Origin: Streptomyces sp. HD
Lineage (GTDB): Bacteria; Actinomycetota; Actinomycetes; Streptomycetales; Streptomycetaceae
Assembly (NCBI RefSeq): GCF_028369295.1
Contig: NZ_JAQMYP010000002.1
Location: 278,943 to 342,942 of the forward strand
Length of the DNA: 64,000 nt
Direction of reading: 5' to 3'
Shown: one piece after another, positions 37,579 to 46,963 of the stretch
Position numbering within the stretch: position 1 is the stretch's first letter
Layout: each line of letters starts with the position of its first letter
Program-made: the position numbers and the translations under genes
Notes under the pieces: generated by a model
What the model was told of the DNA's origin: nothing
The model's database searches: none
The model's input: only the letters and a program-made list of their open reading frames with translations

Positions 37579-38853
37579 TCAGGCCGCCGTGGTCAGCCGC
37601 GCCCGCTGCAGGCGCGCCGCCCGGGTGCCGAACACCGTGATCGTCACGACGCCGAGCACCGCCAGCAGCCCGACCCCGACGGTCCCGGCCCAGCCACCCG
37701 CGTGGAAGGCGACGGCACCGACCGTGCTGCCCGCGCTGGAGCCGACGTAGTAGGCGGACTGGTACAGCGCCGAAGCCTGCGCACGGCCGCGTGTGGCCGT
37801 CTTGCTGACCGCGGAGGACGCCACCGCGTGGCCCGCGAAGAAGCCGCCGGTGATCAGGACCAGGCCGAGGAGGACCAGGGGGAGCGAGTCGGCCAGGGAC
37901 AGCAGCAGACCTGCCGTGGTGGTGCCGCCCGCCGCGTACAGCGCGCCCCGGCGGCCCAGACGGCCCACCAGCCGCCCCGCCGTCGAGGCCGACACCGTGC
38001 CGACCAGGTACACCAGGAAGATCGAGCCGATGACACCCTGGGGCAGCGAGAACGGCGCCTCCGTCAGCCGGTAGCCGATCACCGTGTAGACCCCGCCGAA
38101 GACGGTCATGAACAGCGCACCGATCGCGTACAGGCGGCACAGCAGCGGATCGGAGAGGTGATCACGGACCGTACGGACCAGCACCCGCGGCCGCAGCGAA
38201 CCCGCCTTGAAGTGACGCGGCGCGGGAAGCAGCAGCCGGAAGGCCACCGCGCACACCACCGCGATCGCGCCGATCACGCCGATGGCGACCCGCCAGCCCC
38301 ACTCCTGCGCGACCCAGCCGGTGATCACCCGGCCGCTCATCCCGCCGACGCTGTTGCCGGCGACGAACAGTCCGATCGCCGTGATCAGCGCCTTGGGGCG
38401 GACCTCCTCGGCCAGATACGCCGTCGCCGACGCGGGCACACCGGCCAGCGCGGCTCCCTGGACCGCCCGCAGCACGACCAGCGCGGTCAGGTCGGGAGCG
38501 AAGGGAACCAGCAGCCCGACGGTCACCGCGACCGCCAGCGACCCCGTCATCACCGCACGGCGTCCGTACCGCTCCGACACCGCGCTCATGGGCAGCACGA
38601 ACAGCGCCAGACCGCCCGTCGCCGCCGCCACCGTCCAGCTCGCCTCGCTCGCCGCCACCCCGAACTCACCGGAGATCAGCGGCAGAAGGGCCTGCGTGGA
38701 GTACAGCAGCGCGAAGGTCGCGACACCGGCGAGGAAGAGGGCGAAGCTCATCCGGCGGTAGCCGGGGCCGCCCGGGGCCATGCGGGAGTCGACGACAGGG
38801 ACAGCGGGTGCGGCGCCCACGATGGTGGACGCCCCGGTACTGGCGGGAGACAT
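37579..38853 (-). CDS. Major facilitator superfamily exporter
   Basis: A 424-residue MFS protein with 12 predicted transmembrane segments after a 32-residue tail; motif A SERYGRRAVMTGS between segments 2 and 3 and VQGAALAGVPASATAYLAEEV of motif B/C type resemble YnfM/arabinose-efflux permeases. It is divergent from a LysR gene with an operator-like repeat between them, so it is probably the regulator's target. The substrate is unknown. Confidence 0.92.
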   Translation of the reverse strand: MSPASTGASTIVGAAPAVPVVDSRMAPGGPGYRRMSFALFLAGVATFALLYSTQALLPLISGEFGVAASEASWTVAAATGGLALFVLPMSAVSERYGRRAVMTGSLAVAVTVGLLVPFAPDLTALVVLRAVQGAALAGVPASATAYLAEEVRPKALITAIGLFVAGNSVGGMSGRVITGWVAQEWGWRVAIGVIGAIAVVCAVAFRLLLPAPRHFKAGSLRPRVLVRTVRDHLSDPLLCRLYAIGALFMTVFGGVYTVIGYRLTEAPFSLPQGVIGSIFLVYLVGTVSASTAGRLVGRLGRRGALYAAGGTTTAGLLLSLADSLPLVLLGLVLITGGFFAGHAVASSAVSKTATRGRAQASALYQSAYYVGSSAGSTVGAVAFHAGGWAGTVGVGLLAVLGVVTITVFGTRAARLQRARLTTAA

Positions 38854-38886
38854 GCTTCGAAGTTACGTACACCTCCATTCATCCGT

Positions 38887-38902
38887 CCAATGCATGGATT
38901 GG
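38887..38902. promoter_or_regulatory. LysR-type operator (CCAAT-N6-ATTGG)
   Basis: A perfect interrupted palindrome between the divergent MFS and LysR genes, 14 bases before the LysR start. A second related segment (TCCATTCATCC, 38872-38882) lies next to it on the MFS side, like the two-site layout of LysR promoters. Confidence 0.65.
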
Positions 38903-38916
38903 CCATAATCGTTCCC

Positions 38917-39879
38917 ATGGTGCATCAACACAGCTCACAGGCTCGGCTGTCACCATCCGGTGACACAGAAGACATGGAAGATTTGGCGAGGCTGCTCGCG
39001 CCCCGCCTCGCCCACTTCGTCGGTGTGGCCCGCACCGAGCACGTCACCCGGGCCGCCCAGGAGATGCAGGTCCCGCAGTCCACGCTCTCCCGCGCCATGG
39101 TCCGCCTCGAACAGGACCTGGGCGTCGATCTGTTCGCCCGCCACGGCCGTACGGTCTCCCTGACCCCCGCCGGCCGCACCTTCCTGGCCTCGGCCGAACG
39201 CGCCCTCGCCGAGATCCGGCGCGCCGCCGACGAGGTACGGGCCGACGCCGACCCGGCCACCGGCAAGGTCGCCTTCGGTTTCCTGCACACCATGGGCGCG
39301 GAAACGGTCCCCGGCCTCCTGCACGCCTTCCGCGCCGACCACCCCCGCATCCGGTTCAGCCTGGTCCAGAACTACGGCGAGGCGATGATCGAGCGGCTGC
39401 GCGCGGGCGAGCTGGACCTGTGCCTGACCTCGCCCGTCCCGGACGCCCCGGACCTGGTGGCCCGCCGCCTGGACGAACAGAAACTCCGCCTGGTCGTGCC
39501 GGCCGACCACCGGCTGGCCTCGCGCAGGCGCATCCGGCTGGCGGAAGCGGCCGACGAGACGTTCGTGACGCTGGAGCCCGGCTACGGCATGCGCCGCATC
39601 ACCGACGACCTGTGCCAGGAAGCGGGATTCAAACCCCGGATCGCCTTCGAGGGCGAGGAGGCGGAGACATTGCGGGGGCTGGTGGCGGCGGGTCTGGGAG
39701 TCGCCCTGCTGCCCCCGCCGGCGGTGCCCCGCCCGGGCGTCGTCGAACTGACGGTCACGGCGCCGCGAGCGGCACGGGAAATCGGCGTCGCATGGCTGGA
39801 GGGCCGGCCTGATACGCCTCCGGTGGCGGCCTTCAAGAAGTTCCTGCTCTCGAAGAAGGGGAATCTGCTGCCGGCCTGA
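38917..39879 (+). CDS. LysR-family transcriptional regulator
   Basis: A 320-residue LTTR: N-terminal winged helix-turn-helix (about 22-85; HVTRAAQEMQVPQSTLSRAMVRLEQDLGVDLFARHGR) and a type 2 periplasmic-binding-like effector domain (about 110-310). It probably controls the divergent MFS gene. The ATG at 38917 is preferred; one slightly upstream at 38893 lies inside the operator repeat. Confidence 0.92.
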   Translation: MVHQHSSQARLSPSGDTEDMEDLARLLAPRLAHFVGVARTEHVTRAAQEMQVPQSTLSRAMVRLEQDLGVDLFARHGRTVSLTPAGRTFLASAERALAEIRRAADEVRADADPATGKVAFGFLHTMGAETVPGLLHAFRADHPRIRFSLVQNYGEAMIERLRAGELDLCLTSPVPDAPDLVARRLDEQKLRLVVPADHRLASRRRIRLAEAADETFVTLEPGYGMRRITDDLCQEAGFKPRIAFEGEEAETLRGLVAAGLGVALLPPPAVPRPGVVELTVTAPRAAREIGVAWLEGRPDTPPVAAFKKFLLSKKGNLLPA

Positions 39880-39891
39880 ACCCCTGCCGCG

Positions 39892-40647
39892 CTACCGTCT
39901 CCGCCCGAAGCCGGAGGCCAGCGGCATCCTCAAGCCCAAGGGCGGCGGCGCCGCGAACGCATCGGCGACCGGCCGGGAGAACACCCTCCCGAACAGCGCC
40001 CCCATGACGAAGTCCTCGGCCAATGCGAGGACTTCATCCCGGTACTGGTGCAACCCGTGTCCATCGGCGTGCACTTCGAACCGGCAGACATCCCGGTTCG
40101 CCTTCTTCGCCCGGGCCGCCAGCCGAAACGACAACTCGGGATCGGTCCGCTCGTCATTCGTGCCGTGCACGATCAACACCCGACGCCCCCCGAGCTGCTT
40201 CACCGGCTCGGGCGAGGCCGCCATGTCCTCCTCCGGCAGCCAAGGAGCGATCGCCAGCACGGAGTTGACGGCCTCGTGGCCCGCAGCATGCAGGGCGGCC
40301 CGCCCGCCCATGTCGAACCCGGCGAGGCACACAGGGACGTCGCCATAGCGCCGTACGACCTCGTCCGCGGCCCACAAGGCGTCGCTCGCCTGGTTCGCGG
40401 CGCTGCCGTTCCAACCACGGAAGCGATAGTGGACGACATGCGCGGCGAGCCCCTCCCCGCGCCCCGCCCGGGACAACCGCCGCCCGAGTGCCCGCACATG
40501 GGAGGTCGCCAACAACGGTGCCGGTCTGCGATGTGAGGCCTCGTCACCACCGGGAAGCAGGAGCACCGCACCGCTCACTGCTGTCGGCTCCGGCCCGATC
40601 GCCCTGCCCAGCCGGGCCCTGCGAACCGGCGTCGCTTGTTGTGCCAT
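39892..40647 (-). CDS. Alpha/beta-hydrolase with Asp at the nucleophile position
   Basis: A 251-residue dienelactone-hydrolase-like protein. The nucleophile elbow reads [10 protein letters not shown] (Asp112) instead of G-x-S/C-x-G; the later acid (GTNDERTDP) and His (ADGHGLH) are present. An Asp nucleophile is typical of dehalogenases and epoxide hydrolases, so it may not be an esterase. It converges with the LysR gene, 12 bases apart. The substrate is unknown. Confidence 0.8.
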   Translation of the reverse strand: MAQQATPVRRARLGRAIGPEPTAVSGAVLLLPGGDEASHRRPAPLLATSHVRALGRRLSRAGRGEGLAAHVVHYRFRGWNGSAANQASDALWAADEVVRRYGDVPVCLAGFDMGGRAALHAAGHEAVNSVLAIAPWLPEEDMAASPEPVKQLGGRRVLIVHGTNDERTDPELSFRLAARAKKANRDVCRFEVHADGHGLHQYRDEVLALAEDFVMGALFGRVFSRPVADAFAAPPPLGLRMPLASGFGRRR

Positions 40648-40784
40648 GACAGAACAGTGTCAGAAGTGCGGGTGTACGCCACCCGTCTGTGGGGTCACCG
40701 TTGCGTATCGACGGATTCGTACAAAGAGGAACAAAGACCGCCATCGATCGGCCACCGAAAGAAATGGGACAATCAACAGGCGTT

Positions 40785-40796
40785 CTACACGCGTAG
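40785..40796. promoter_or_regulatory. Nucleoside-regulon operator of the adenosine deaminase gene (CTACACGCGTAG)
   Basis: One mismatch to CTACGCGCGTAG. It overlaps a likely -10 (TAGGGAT, from 40794) and lies 16 bases before the start codon, an ideal place for repression. Confidence 0.8.
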
Positions 40797-40812
40797 GGAT
40801 TACAGTGCGGAA

Positions 40813-41976
40813 ATGACGAGCGAGACTGCCCCAAAGGCGAACACCCCGAGCTCGGACCAGATCCGCCGGGCGCCGAAGGTTCTGCTGCACGACCATCTCG
40901 ACGGCGGGCTGCGCCCCGGCACCATCGTCGAGCTCGCCCGCGCGACGGGCTACTCCCAGCTTCCCGAGACCGACCCCGACAAGCTCGGCGTCTGGTTCAG
41001 CGAAGCCGCCGACTCCGGTTCCCTGGAGCGGTATTTGGAGACCTTCTCCCACACCGTCGGCGTGATGCAGACCCGCGACGCCCTCGTCCGTGTCGCGCGC
41101 GAATGCGCCGAGGACCTCGCCGAGGACGGCGTCGTCTACGCCGAGGTGCGCTACGCCCCCGAACAGCACCTCGAAGGCGGGCTCAGCCTCGAAGAGGTCG
41201 TCGAGGCCGTCAACGAGGGATTCCGGGACGGCGAGCGGATCGCCCGGGAGAACGGCCACCGCATCCGCGTCGGCGCCCTGCTCACCGCCATGCGGCACGC
41301 CGCCCGTGCGCTGGAGATCGCCGAACTCGCCAACCGCTACCGCGACTTGGGTGTCGTCGGCTTCGACATCGCGGGCGCCGAGGCCGGTCATCCGCCGACC
41401 CGCCATCTCGACGCCTTCGAGTACCTCAAGCGCGAGAACAACCACTTCACCATCCACGCCGGCGAGGCCTTCGGGCTGCCTTCCATCTGGCAGGCCCTGC
41501 AGTGGTGCGGCGCCGACCGGCTCGGGCACGGGGTGCGCATCATCGACGACATCCAGGTGCACGCCGACGGCTCGGTCAAGCTCGGCCGGCTCGCCTCGTA
41601 CGTACGGGACAAGCGCATCCCGCTGGAGCTGTGCCCGAGCTCCAACCTCCAGACGGGCGCGGCCGATTCGTACGCCGCCCACCCCATCGGGCTGCTGCGC
41701 CGACTGCACTTCCGGGCGACGGTGAACACCGACAACCGCCTGATGTCCCACACCAGCATGAGCCGGGAATTCGAGCACCTTGTCGACGCGTTCGGCTACA
41801 CACTCGATGACATGCAGTGGTTCTCCGTCAATGCGATGAAATCATCGTTCATTCCTTTCGATGAACGACTCGCCATGATCAATGACGTCATCAAGCCCGG
41901 ATATGCCGAACTGAAGTCCGAGTGGCTTTTCCGACAGGCCACGTCTACCAGCGATTCTGCTGCTGAGGGAGAGTGA
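40813..41976 (+). CDS. add: Adenosine deaminase
   Basis: A 387-residue zinc enzyme: HDHLDGG near the N-terminus, HAGEAFG with the catalytic Glu, a DRLGHG loop and VNTDNRLMS with the metal Asp, all as in ADA-type deaminases. It converts adenosine and deoxyadenosine to inosine and deoxyinosine for the purine nucleoside phosphorylase. The ATG at 40813 is chosen for its position just after the operator and promoter; longer frames run through it. It is transcribed alone. Confidence 0.94.
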   Translation: MTSETAPKANTPSSDQIRRAPKVLLHDHLDGGLRPGTIVELARATGYSQLPETDPDKLGVWFSEAADSGSLERYLETFSHTVGVMQTRDALVRVARECAEDLAEDGVVYAEVRYAPEQHLEGGLSLEEVVEAVNEGFRDGERIARENGHRIRVGALLTAMRHAARALEIAELANRYRDLGVVGFDIAGAEAGHPPTRHLDAFEYLKRENNHFTIHAGEAFGLPSIWQALQWCGADRLGHGVRIIDDIQVHADGSVKLGRLASYVRDKRIPLELCPSSNLQTGAADSYAAHPIGLLRRLHFRATVNTDNRLMSHTSMSREFEHLVDAFGYTLDDMQWFSVNAMKSSFIPFDERLAMINDVIKPGYAELKSEWLFRQATSTSDSAAEGE

Positions 41977-42113
41977 CGCGCGGGTCGGAGGCCACACGGA
42001 GGGCGAACCTCATTCACAATCCGTCCGCATTTCGATGTTTGCGGAGGTGTGTGGCGCGTGTTTACGGTCGAGAACCGCTCACAACCCCGTTACGAATTTC
42101 GAGGACGCATTTC

Positions 42114-42485
42114 ATGAAGCAGTCTGCTGCCAAGACCCTCGGTGTCGCCGCTCTCGGTGCCGCCTTCGCCGCTGCGGGCGCCGGTGCCGCGAACGCCGCG
42201 CCGGTCGGCCCGGAGGCCGCGGGCACGGCGCTGGACAGCGTCACCACCACGCTCCCGGCCGAGAACCTCACCGCGGCCACGCCGGCCGCCACCTCGGGTC
42301 TGGCCCAGGGTCAGGAGGCCGTCACCGCCGGTGTGGCCGCCGCGCAGCCGGCTGCCGAGCAGGCGCTGGCCGGGGGACCGACCGGCCTTGTCGCCGGGCT
42401 GCTCGGTGGTCTGCCGGTGCAGGGTCTGCCCACCGACGCGCTGCCCACCCAGGGTCTGCCCGTGAACGGGATTCCGCTCGCCTGA
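42114..42485 (+). CDS. Small secreted Ala/Pro-rich protein
   Basis: A 123-residue protein with a clear Sec signal (cleavage near ANAAPVG, residue about 28), an Ala-rich middle and a C-terminal set of short repeats (LPVQGLP, LPTQGLP, LPVNGIP). No cysteine or enzyme motif is present. GAGGA lies eight bases before the ATG. Such small exported proteins are common in Streptomyces; function unknown. Confidence 0.82.
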   Translation: MKQSAAKTLGVAALGAAFAAAGAGAANAAPVGPEAAGTALDSVTTTLPAENLTAATPAATSGLAQGQEAVTAGVAAAQPAAEQALAGGPTGLVAGLLGGLPVQGLPTDALPTQGLPVNGIPLA

Positions 42486-42504
42486 GTCTGTCTTGCCGCA
42501 AGCG

Positions 42505-42548
42505 CGCCGCTGGGGCGCACCCTTGGAAACGGGTGCGCCCCAGCGGCG
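42505..42548. terminator. Bidirectional 18-bp stem-loop terminator
   Basis: A perfect 18-bp stem (42505-42522 with 42531-42548) and eight-base loop between the secreted-protein gene and the convergent PspC-domain gene. Confidence 0.9.
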
Positions 42549-42579
42549 TACTTGTGTGGATCTCTTCGGTTGGCTGTGG

Positions 42580-42789
42580 TTACCAGGCCGTGCGGGTCCT
42601 GTTCGCCTTGTCCTCCGAGGGAAGCAGGATCCACAGGGCTATGTAGAGCAGGAACTGCGGGCCCGGGAGCAGGCAGGAGATCAGGAAGATCACGCGCATC
42701 GTCGTCGCGGAGGTGCCGAAGCGCCGTGCCAGCGCGGCGCACACTCCGCCGATCATGCGGCCGTGGGTGGGTCGGGCGAGCGCGGTCAT
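42580..42789 (-). CDS. PspC-domain small membrane protein
   Basis: A 69-residue PspC protein: RMIGGVCAALARRFGTSATTMRV followed by one hydrophobic segment (about 33-60) ending LWILLPSE. Relatives sit in the membrane and in some cases sense envelope stress; no toastrack or kinase domain is fused here. The start is supported by GGAGC upstream. Confidence 0.85.
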   Translation of the reverse strand: MTALARPTHGRMIGGVCAALARRFGTSATTMRVIFLISCLLPGPQFLLYIALWILLPSEDKANRTRTAW

Positions 42790-42898
42790 GGTGCGGCTCC
42801 TTCGCGGGCGTCGGCCGGAGGCCCCCCTTGTGGGGCCTTCCTGGTGGGTGCCTCATCTGACATCCACGCTAGGGCGACGAAGCGGGCAAAGCGTCACT

Positions 42899-43450
42899 CT
42901 ATGGAGCTATCCCGACCCTGGGAATCGTCGGGGTCCGACCCTGAGACGGCTCCTCCTGGGGGGTCGTGCGCCTTGGTGCGAGCCGGGACCTGCGGCGGAG
43001 CCAGGCGCGGGACGCGGGGACGATCGCCATGTGGGCGAGGGCCACGCCGACCGTGTTCAGGAGCAGGGAGTCGACGTCGACGACCTGGCCCGGTACGTCG
43101 GTCTGCAGCAGTTCGATGCCGAGGGAGATCAGGGCGCCGGCGGCCACCGTACGGACCAGGGAGCCGAGGGGGGAGGCGTGGAGTCTGCCGTGGGTCATCG
43201 GGATCAGTACGCCCAGGGGTGCGAGCAGGGCGAGGCCCTCGATGATGCGGTGGGCGGCCTCCTGCCAGCCCAGGGCCAGGTCGGCTCTTATCCCGGCGAA
43301 CGGACGCAGGTTGGCCGGCATGACCCAGGGGACCTCCAGGGGGCGCAGCGTGAGCCAGGCGACGAACGCGAGGTGCGCGACCAGGAGCACACCCCCGGTC
43401 GCACGGATGCGGATCGCGGCGCTGCCGCCGATGGAGCCTTGACGCTGCAC
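42899..43450 (-). CDS. VanZ-like membrane protein
   Basis: A 183-residue VanZ-family protein with four transmembrane segments; LRPLEVPWVMPANLRPF, LLAPLGVLIPM and GIELLQTDVPGQVVDVDSLLLNTVGVALA contain the conserved acidic residues of the family (ELLQ, DVDD-like). VanZ proteins are linked to glycopeptide tolerance but their reaction is unknown. It has a basic, Pro-rich C-terminal tail. Confidence 0.88.
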   Translation of the reverse strand: MQRQGSIGGSAAIRIRATGGVLLVAHLAFVAWLTLRPLEVPWVMPANLRPFAGIRADLALGWQEAAHRIIEGLALLAPLGVLIPMTHGRLHASPLGSLVRTVAAGALISLGIELLQTDVPGQVVDVDSLLLNTVGVALAHMAIVPASRAWLRRRSRLAPRRTTPQEEPSQGRTPTIPRVGIAP

Positions 43451-43573
43451 GCCCCCCTAGACGCGCCCCCCGGTGGGATCGGTTCCGGGACACGCCGGAG
43501 TGTCGTGAGGCATCCGCCACAACTGGCTTCGGCGGGTGGGCTTTGGATGCCTGTGGTGGGGGCTCGTGTTGGA

Positions 43574-43768
43574 GCCTGCGGCGGCCCGTCGCCGGCCGGT
43601 GGGGGTTCGCGTAGCGCCTGCGGGTGCGTTGTGGGTCGGGGCCGCGCCGGGGGGTGTCCGTCCTTGGATCGGCGGTCGCCTTGGGCCAGGAGGTGCCGCG
43701 TGTTGACGCCGACCACTGCGGGCGGACACCCCCCCGGCAGGTCCCCTTGCCGCCGTGCGCGGCTGCGG
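43574..43768. repeat. About 195-bp dispersed palindromic element, copy A
   Basis: Begins GCCTGCGGCGGCC, contains GGGGTGTCCG (43651-43660) facing CGGACACCCC (43723-43732) and ends near GCGCGGCTGCGGC. Copy B is at 58386-58579. The gap 43451-43798 between the VanZ and lipoprotein genes contains only this element. Confidence 0.8.
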
Positions 43769-43798
43769 CGCCGCGGGGGTTGCGGCCCCCCAAGGCCG

Positions 43799-44443
43799 TC
43801 AGTCGGTTGTGACCTCGCTCGACGGGGGCTCGTTGCTGCCCGGTCTGGTGCGGACCTCGTCCGTGCACTCGTAGCGGCGTGGGGGGTCGTTGGCCGGGCC
43901 GCCCAGAATTACCGAGCCGTCGCCCTCTGCCGCTGTGGAGTCCGAGAAGGTGCAGACGATCTGGGCCAGGGCGTAGGACGTCAGGTCGTTGGGGGGCGTG
44001 GTCAGGCGGAGGGTTTCGTCCGGGTCGGCCGGGCGAGGGGCCGTTACGCTCATGGCGCCTCGGACGTCCGTGGTGTAGCCGGCCTCCTTCTCGTCGGCCG
44101 ACGGGGACTTCTCCAGCTCGTCCAGGAGGCCCTGGGCCACCAGGACGCGGCGGGCCGAGTCCGCCGTGCCGTCGGGTACGCGCACCGTTCGTTCCACGGC
44201 CACCAGTTGTGAGCCGCAGAGCAGGAACACCTGGACCGGGAGGCCGCGTGCGGCCTGGGTCGAGACGTTCGGCTCGGAGAGTGAGCAGTGCACACGTGAG
44301 GGGGCGGGGCCGAAGTCGGTGGGTACCTCCGTGGACCGTATGCCGCAGCCTGTCAGGAGGGTCGCTGCCAGGGCGGAGAGGGTCAGCAGGCGGGCCGTGG
44401 GGGTGTGTCTGGTGAGAACGCCCGGTGAGCCGTGCTCGGTCAT
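43799..44443 (-). CDS. Lipoprotein of the afsQ locus (SCO4905-like)
   Basis: A 214-residue lipoprotein (lipobox LLTGC, Cys33) with a GerM/sporulation-type sub-domain (PVQVFLLCGSQLVAVERTV, AQGLLDELEKSP). The start overlaps the AfsQ2 stop (TGATG), giving an afsQ1-afsQ2-lipoprotein operon as in S. coelicolor. It may act as an extracytoplasmic sensor partner of AfsQ2; this is inferred from linkage only. Confidence 0.85.
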   Translation of the reverse strand: MTEHGSPGVLTRHTPTARLLTLSALAATLLTGCGIRSTEVPTDFGPAPSRVHCSLSEPNVSTQAARGLPVQVFLLCGSQLVAVERTVRVPDGTADSARRVLVAQGLLDELEKSPSADEKEAGYTTDVRGAMSVTAPRPADPDETLRLTTPPNDLTSYALAQIVCTFSDSTAAEGDGSVILGGPANDPPRRYECTDEVRTRPGSNEPPSSEVTTD

Positions 44444-46023
44444 CAGGCGTCCCCCTTCTTCGTGCCGCTGGTGTTCTTCTTGTCGGGGTTGTTCGTCTGC
44501 TCGGCGAGTTCCGAGGCGTCCTGGGGGAGGCGGAGTGTGAAGACCGCGCCGCCCTCCGGGGAGTTGGCGGCCGTGATCTCGCCGCCGTGGATGTGGGCGT
44601 TCTCCAGGGCGATGGACAGGCCCAGACCGCTGCCCTCGGAACGGGGGCGGGAGGCGCTGGCCTTGTAGAAGCGGTCGAAGACGTGGGGGAGTACGTCCTC
44701 GGGGATACCGGGGCCGTGGTCCCGTACGTCGATCACGACCGAATCGTCCGCCGCACGGATGGCTACGCGCACCGGGGAGCCGCCGTGCTTGAGGGCGTTG
44801 CCGATGAGGTTGGCGAGGATGACGTCCAGGCGGCGGGGGTCGAGGCGGGCCATGATGCCGCGTTCGGCGTCCAGGTCGACCGCGTCCAGCCAGGCGCGGG
44901 CGTCGATGCAGGCGGTGATCTGGTCGGCGACGTCGACGTTGTCCAGGACCAGACGGGCCGTGCCCGCGTCGAAGCGGGTGACCTCCATGAGGTTCTCGAC
45001 CAGGTCGTTCAGGCGTCGGGTCTCGCTGACGACGAGCCGTACGGCGGGCTCGATCATGGGGTCCATGGACCCGGTCTCCGCCTCCAGCTCCTCTTCCAGT
45101 ACCTCCGTGACGGCGGTGATCGCGGTGAGGGGGGTGCGCAGTTCGTGCGACATGTCGGCCACGAAGCGGCGCGACGCCTCGTCCCGCCCTGCCATGTCGG
45201 CCACCCGCTTCTCCAGAGCTTCCGCGGCGTTGTTGAAGGTCCTTGAGAGATCGGCCAGTTCGTCCGTGCCGGAGACGCGCAGACGGGTGTCCAGCTTGCC
45301 CTCGCCGAGGCGGCGGGCGGCGACGCCGAGGCGCTGTACCGGCTTCAGTACGGTCGTGGCGGCGGCCTGCGCGAGCAGCGCCGAGCCGATCAGGGCGAGG
45401 CCGGTGGCGATGCCGAGCGACCAGGCGAGGGAGTTGAGGTCCTTGGCCTCCTGCTCAAGGGACTTGAGCATGTAGCCGGTCGGGCCGCCGCCGTTCACCC
45501 GGGAACCGGCGATCAGGTACGGGGTGTCGTCCACCACGATCCGCTGCCAGTACAGGCGGTACTCCGACTTGTTGGTGGAGTTGACCTTCTGCTTCTCGTT
45601 CACCGCCGTGCGCAGCGACTTGGGCACGTCCGCGAGCGTGAAGCCGTCCAGGCCGCCGGAACTGCCGTACAGCGGACCGTCGGCGGTGTCCTGGGCGACC
45701 AGCAGGACGGAGAAGCGCTGGCTGCTGTTGGCCATCTGTCCGGCGGTGTGCTGCAGTTCGTCCTGGGTCGGCTCCTGAGGGAGCAGGCCCGCGCGGTTCT
45801 GCATCTGCTGCTCGAAGTCGCGCAGCACCGCGTCCTGGGTGCGCCTGAGCACCGCCTCGCGGTTGAGCCAGTACGCGATGCCGGAGGCCGATACGGCGGC
45901 CGTGAGCGCCACCAGGCCGAAGACGACCACCAGCCGCAGTCGCAGGCTGGTGAAGCGCAGCCTCGACCACACTCCCTTGCGAGCCGCGATCCAGCCGCGG
46001 AGACCCCCTTGCACGTCTGTCAC
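44443..46023 (-). CDS. afsQ2: AfsQ2 sensor histidine kinase
   Basis: A 526-residue membrane kinase: transmembrane segment 1 (about 30-52), extracytoplasmic domain (about 53-190), transmembrane segment 2, HAMP (KPVQRLGVAARRLGEG), dimerisation helix with phosphoacceptor His in MSHELRTPLTA, and ATPase motifs NLIGNALKHGG, DHGPGIPED and GSGLGLSIALENAHIHGG. It phosphorylates AfsQ1 in response to a nitrogen/glutamate-related signal, as known in S. coelicolor. GTG 46023 overlaps the afsQ1 stop (GTGA). Confidence 0.93.
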   Translation of the reverse strand: MTDVQGGLRGWIAARKGVWSRLRFTSLRLRLVVVFGLVALTAAVSASGIAYWLNREAVLRRTQDAVLRDFEQQMQNRAGLLPQEPTQDELQHTAGQMANSSQRFSVLLVAQDTADGPLYGSSGGLDGFTLADVPKSLRTAVNEKQKVNSTNKSEYRLYWQRIVVDDTPYLIAGSRVNGGGPTGYMLKSLEQEAKDLNSLAWSLGIATGLALIGSALLAQAAATTVLKPVQRLGVAARRLGEGKLDTRLRVSGTDELADLSRTFNNAAEALEKRVADMAGRDEASRRFVADMSHELRTPLTAITAVTEVLEEELEAETGSMDPMIEPAVRLVVSETRRLNDLVENLMEVTRFDAGTARLVLDNVDVADQITACIDARAWLDAVDLDAERGIMARLDPRRLDVILANLIGNALKHGGSPVRVAIRAADDSVVIDVRDHGPGIPEDVLPHVFDRFYKASASRPRSEGSGLGLSIALENAHIHGGEITAANSPEGGAVFTLRLPQDASELAEQTNNPDKKNTSGTKKGDA

Positions 46024-46697
46024 TGAGGCGCGTCCAGGCGGTAACCGACACCACGGACGGTACGGATCAGGGTGGGGGAGGAGGGGACGTCCTCGACCTT
46101 GGCGCGCAGTCGCTGGACGCAGGCGTCCACGAGGCGGGAGTCGCCGAGGTAGTCGTGCTCCCAGACCAGCCGCAGCAGTTGCTGGCGGGACAGGGCCTGG
46201 CCAGGGCGGCGGCTCAGTTCGAGCAGCAGGCGCAGCTCGGTCGGGGTGAGCTGGAGGTCCTCGCCGTTCTTCGTCACGGTCATCGCCGCGCGGTCGATGA
46301 CCAGGCTGCCGAAGGCCGCCGCGTCGTTCGACTCCCGCTCGCCGCGCCGCAGCACGGCCCGGATCCGGGCGTCGAGCACCCGCCCCTGGACGGGTTTGAC
46401 GACATAGTCGTCCGCGCCGGACTCCAGTCCGACCACGACGTCGATGTCGTCGCTGCGCGCGGTCAGCAGGATGATCGGCAGCTGGTCGGTGCGCCGGATA
46501 CGGCGGCACACCTCGAAGCCGTCGATGCCGGGCAGCATCACATCCAGCACGATCAGGTCCGGCCGCTGCTCACGCAGAAGTTTCAGACCGTCCTCGCCGG
46601 TGGCAGCGGTGGCCACACGGTGTCCCTGGCGCGTCAGTGAGAGCTCCAGGGCCGTACGGATGGCGTCGTCGTCCTCGATCAGCAACAGGGAAGGCAC
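46020..46697 (-). CDS. afsQ1: AfsQ1 response regulator
   Basis: A 225-residue OmpR/PhoB-type regulator: receiver domain (LLIEDDDAIR, phosphoacceptor in IVLDVMLPG, KP in DDYVVKPVQ) and winged-helix output domain (about 125-222). The length and sequence closely match my recollection of S. coelicolor AfsQ1. GTG 46697 gives that length; an ATG at 46715 adds six residues. It governs antibiotic and nitrogen genes and regulates sigQ across the shared promoter region. Confidence 0.94.
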   Translation of the reverse strand: MPSLLLIEDDDAIRTALELSLTRQGHRVATAATGEDGLKLLREQRPDLIVLDVMLPGIDGFEVCRRIRRTDQLPIILLTARSDDIDVVVGLESGADDYVVKPVQGRVLDARIRAVLRRGERESNDAAAFGSLVIDRAAMTVTKNGEDLQLTPTELRLLLELSRRPGQALSRQQLLRLVWEHDYLGDSRLVDACVQRLRAKVEDVPSSPTLIRTVRGVGYRLDAPQ

Positions 46698-46826
46698 GGG
46701 CTCATTCTGGCTCATGTGGGGGTGGTGTTTCGACACCTGTACGAGCTGTAGGGATACGTGCGCGTAGCGCTGTTGGCTGTGCGCGAGCTGTCCGGGTCCT
46801 GGGGCGGACCTCTGACACAGGCCCCT

Positions 46827-46842
46827 GTGACAGCTCTGTGAC
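46827..46842. promoter_or_regulatory. AfsQ1 box (GTGAC-N6-GTGAC)
   Basis: Two GTGAC direct repeats with a six-base gap exactly fit the published AfsQ1 consensus GTnAC-n6-GTnAC. The site lies midway in the 266-bp gap between afsQ1 and the divergent sigQ, as expected for shared control. Confidence 0.85.
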
Positions 46843-46963
46843 AGTCGGCGGACACGGCCATGAAGGTGCCCGGGCAAGCTTTTCGGCACAGGCAAGACAG
46901 CAGGACGCAGGACAGCAAGCCGCACCAAGCAGAACACCGGAAGTCCACGACGGGGGGCGCGAG

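Noticed and set aside
46753..46768. A further nucleoside-operator candidate (ATACGTGCGCGTAG) near afsQ1
   Set aside because: The half-sites are not symmetrically spaced and the left half lacks CTACGC, so it is probably chance in GC-rich sequence.
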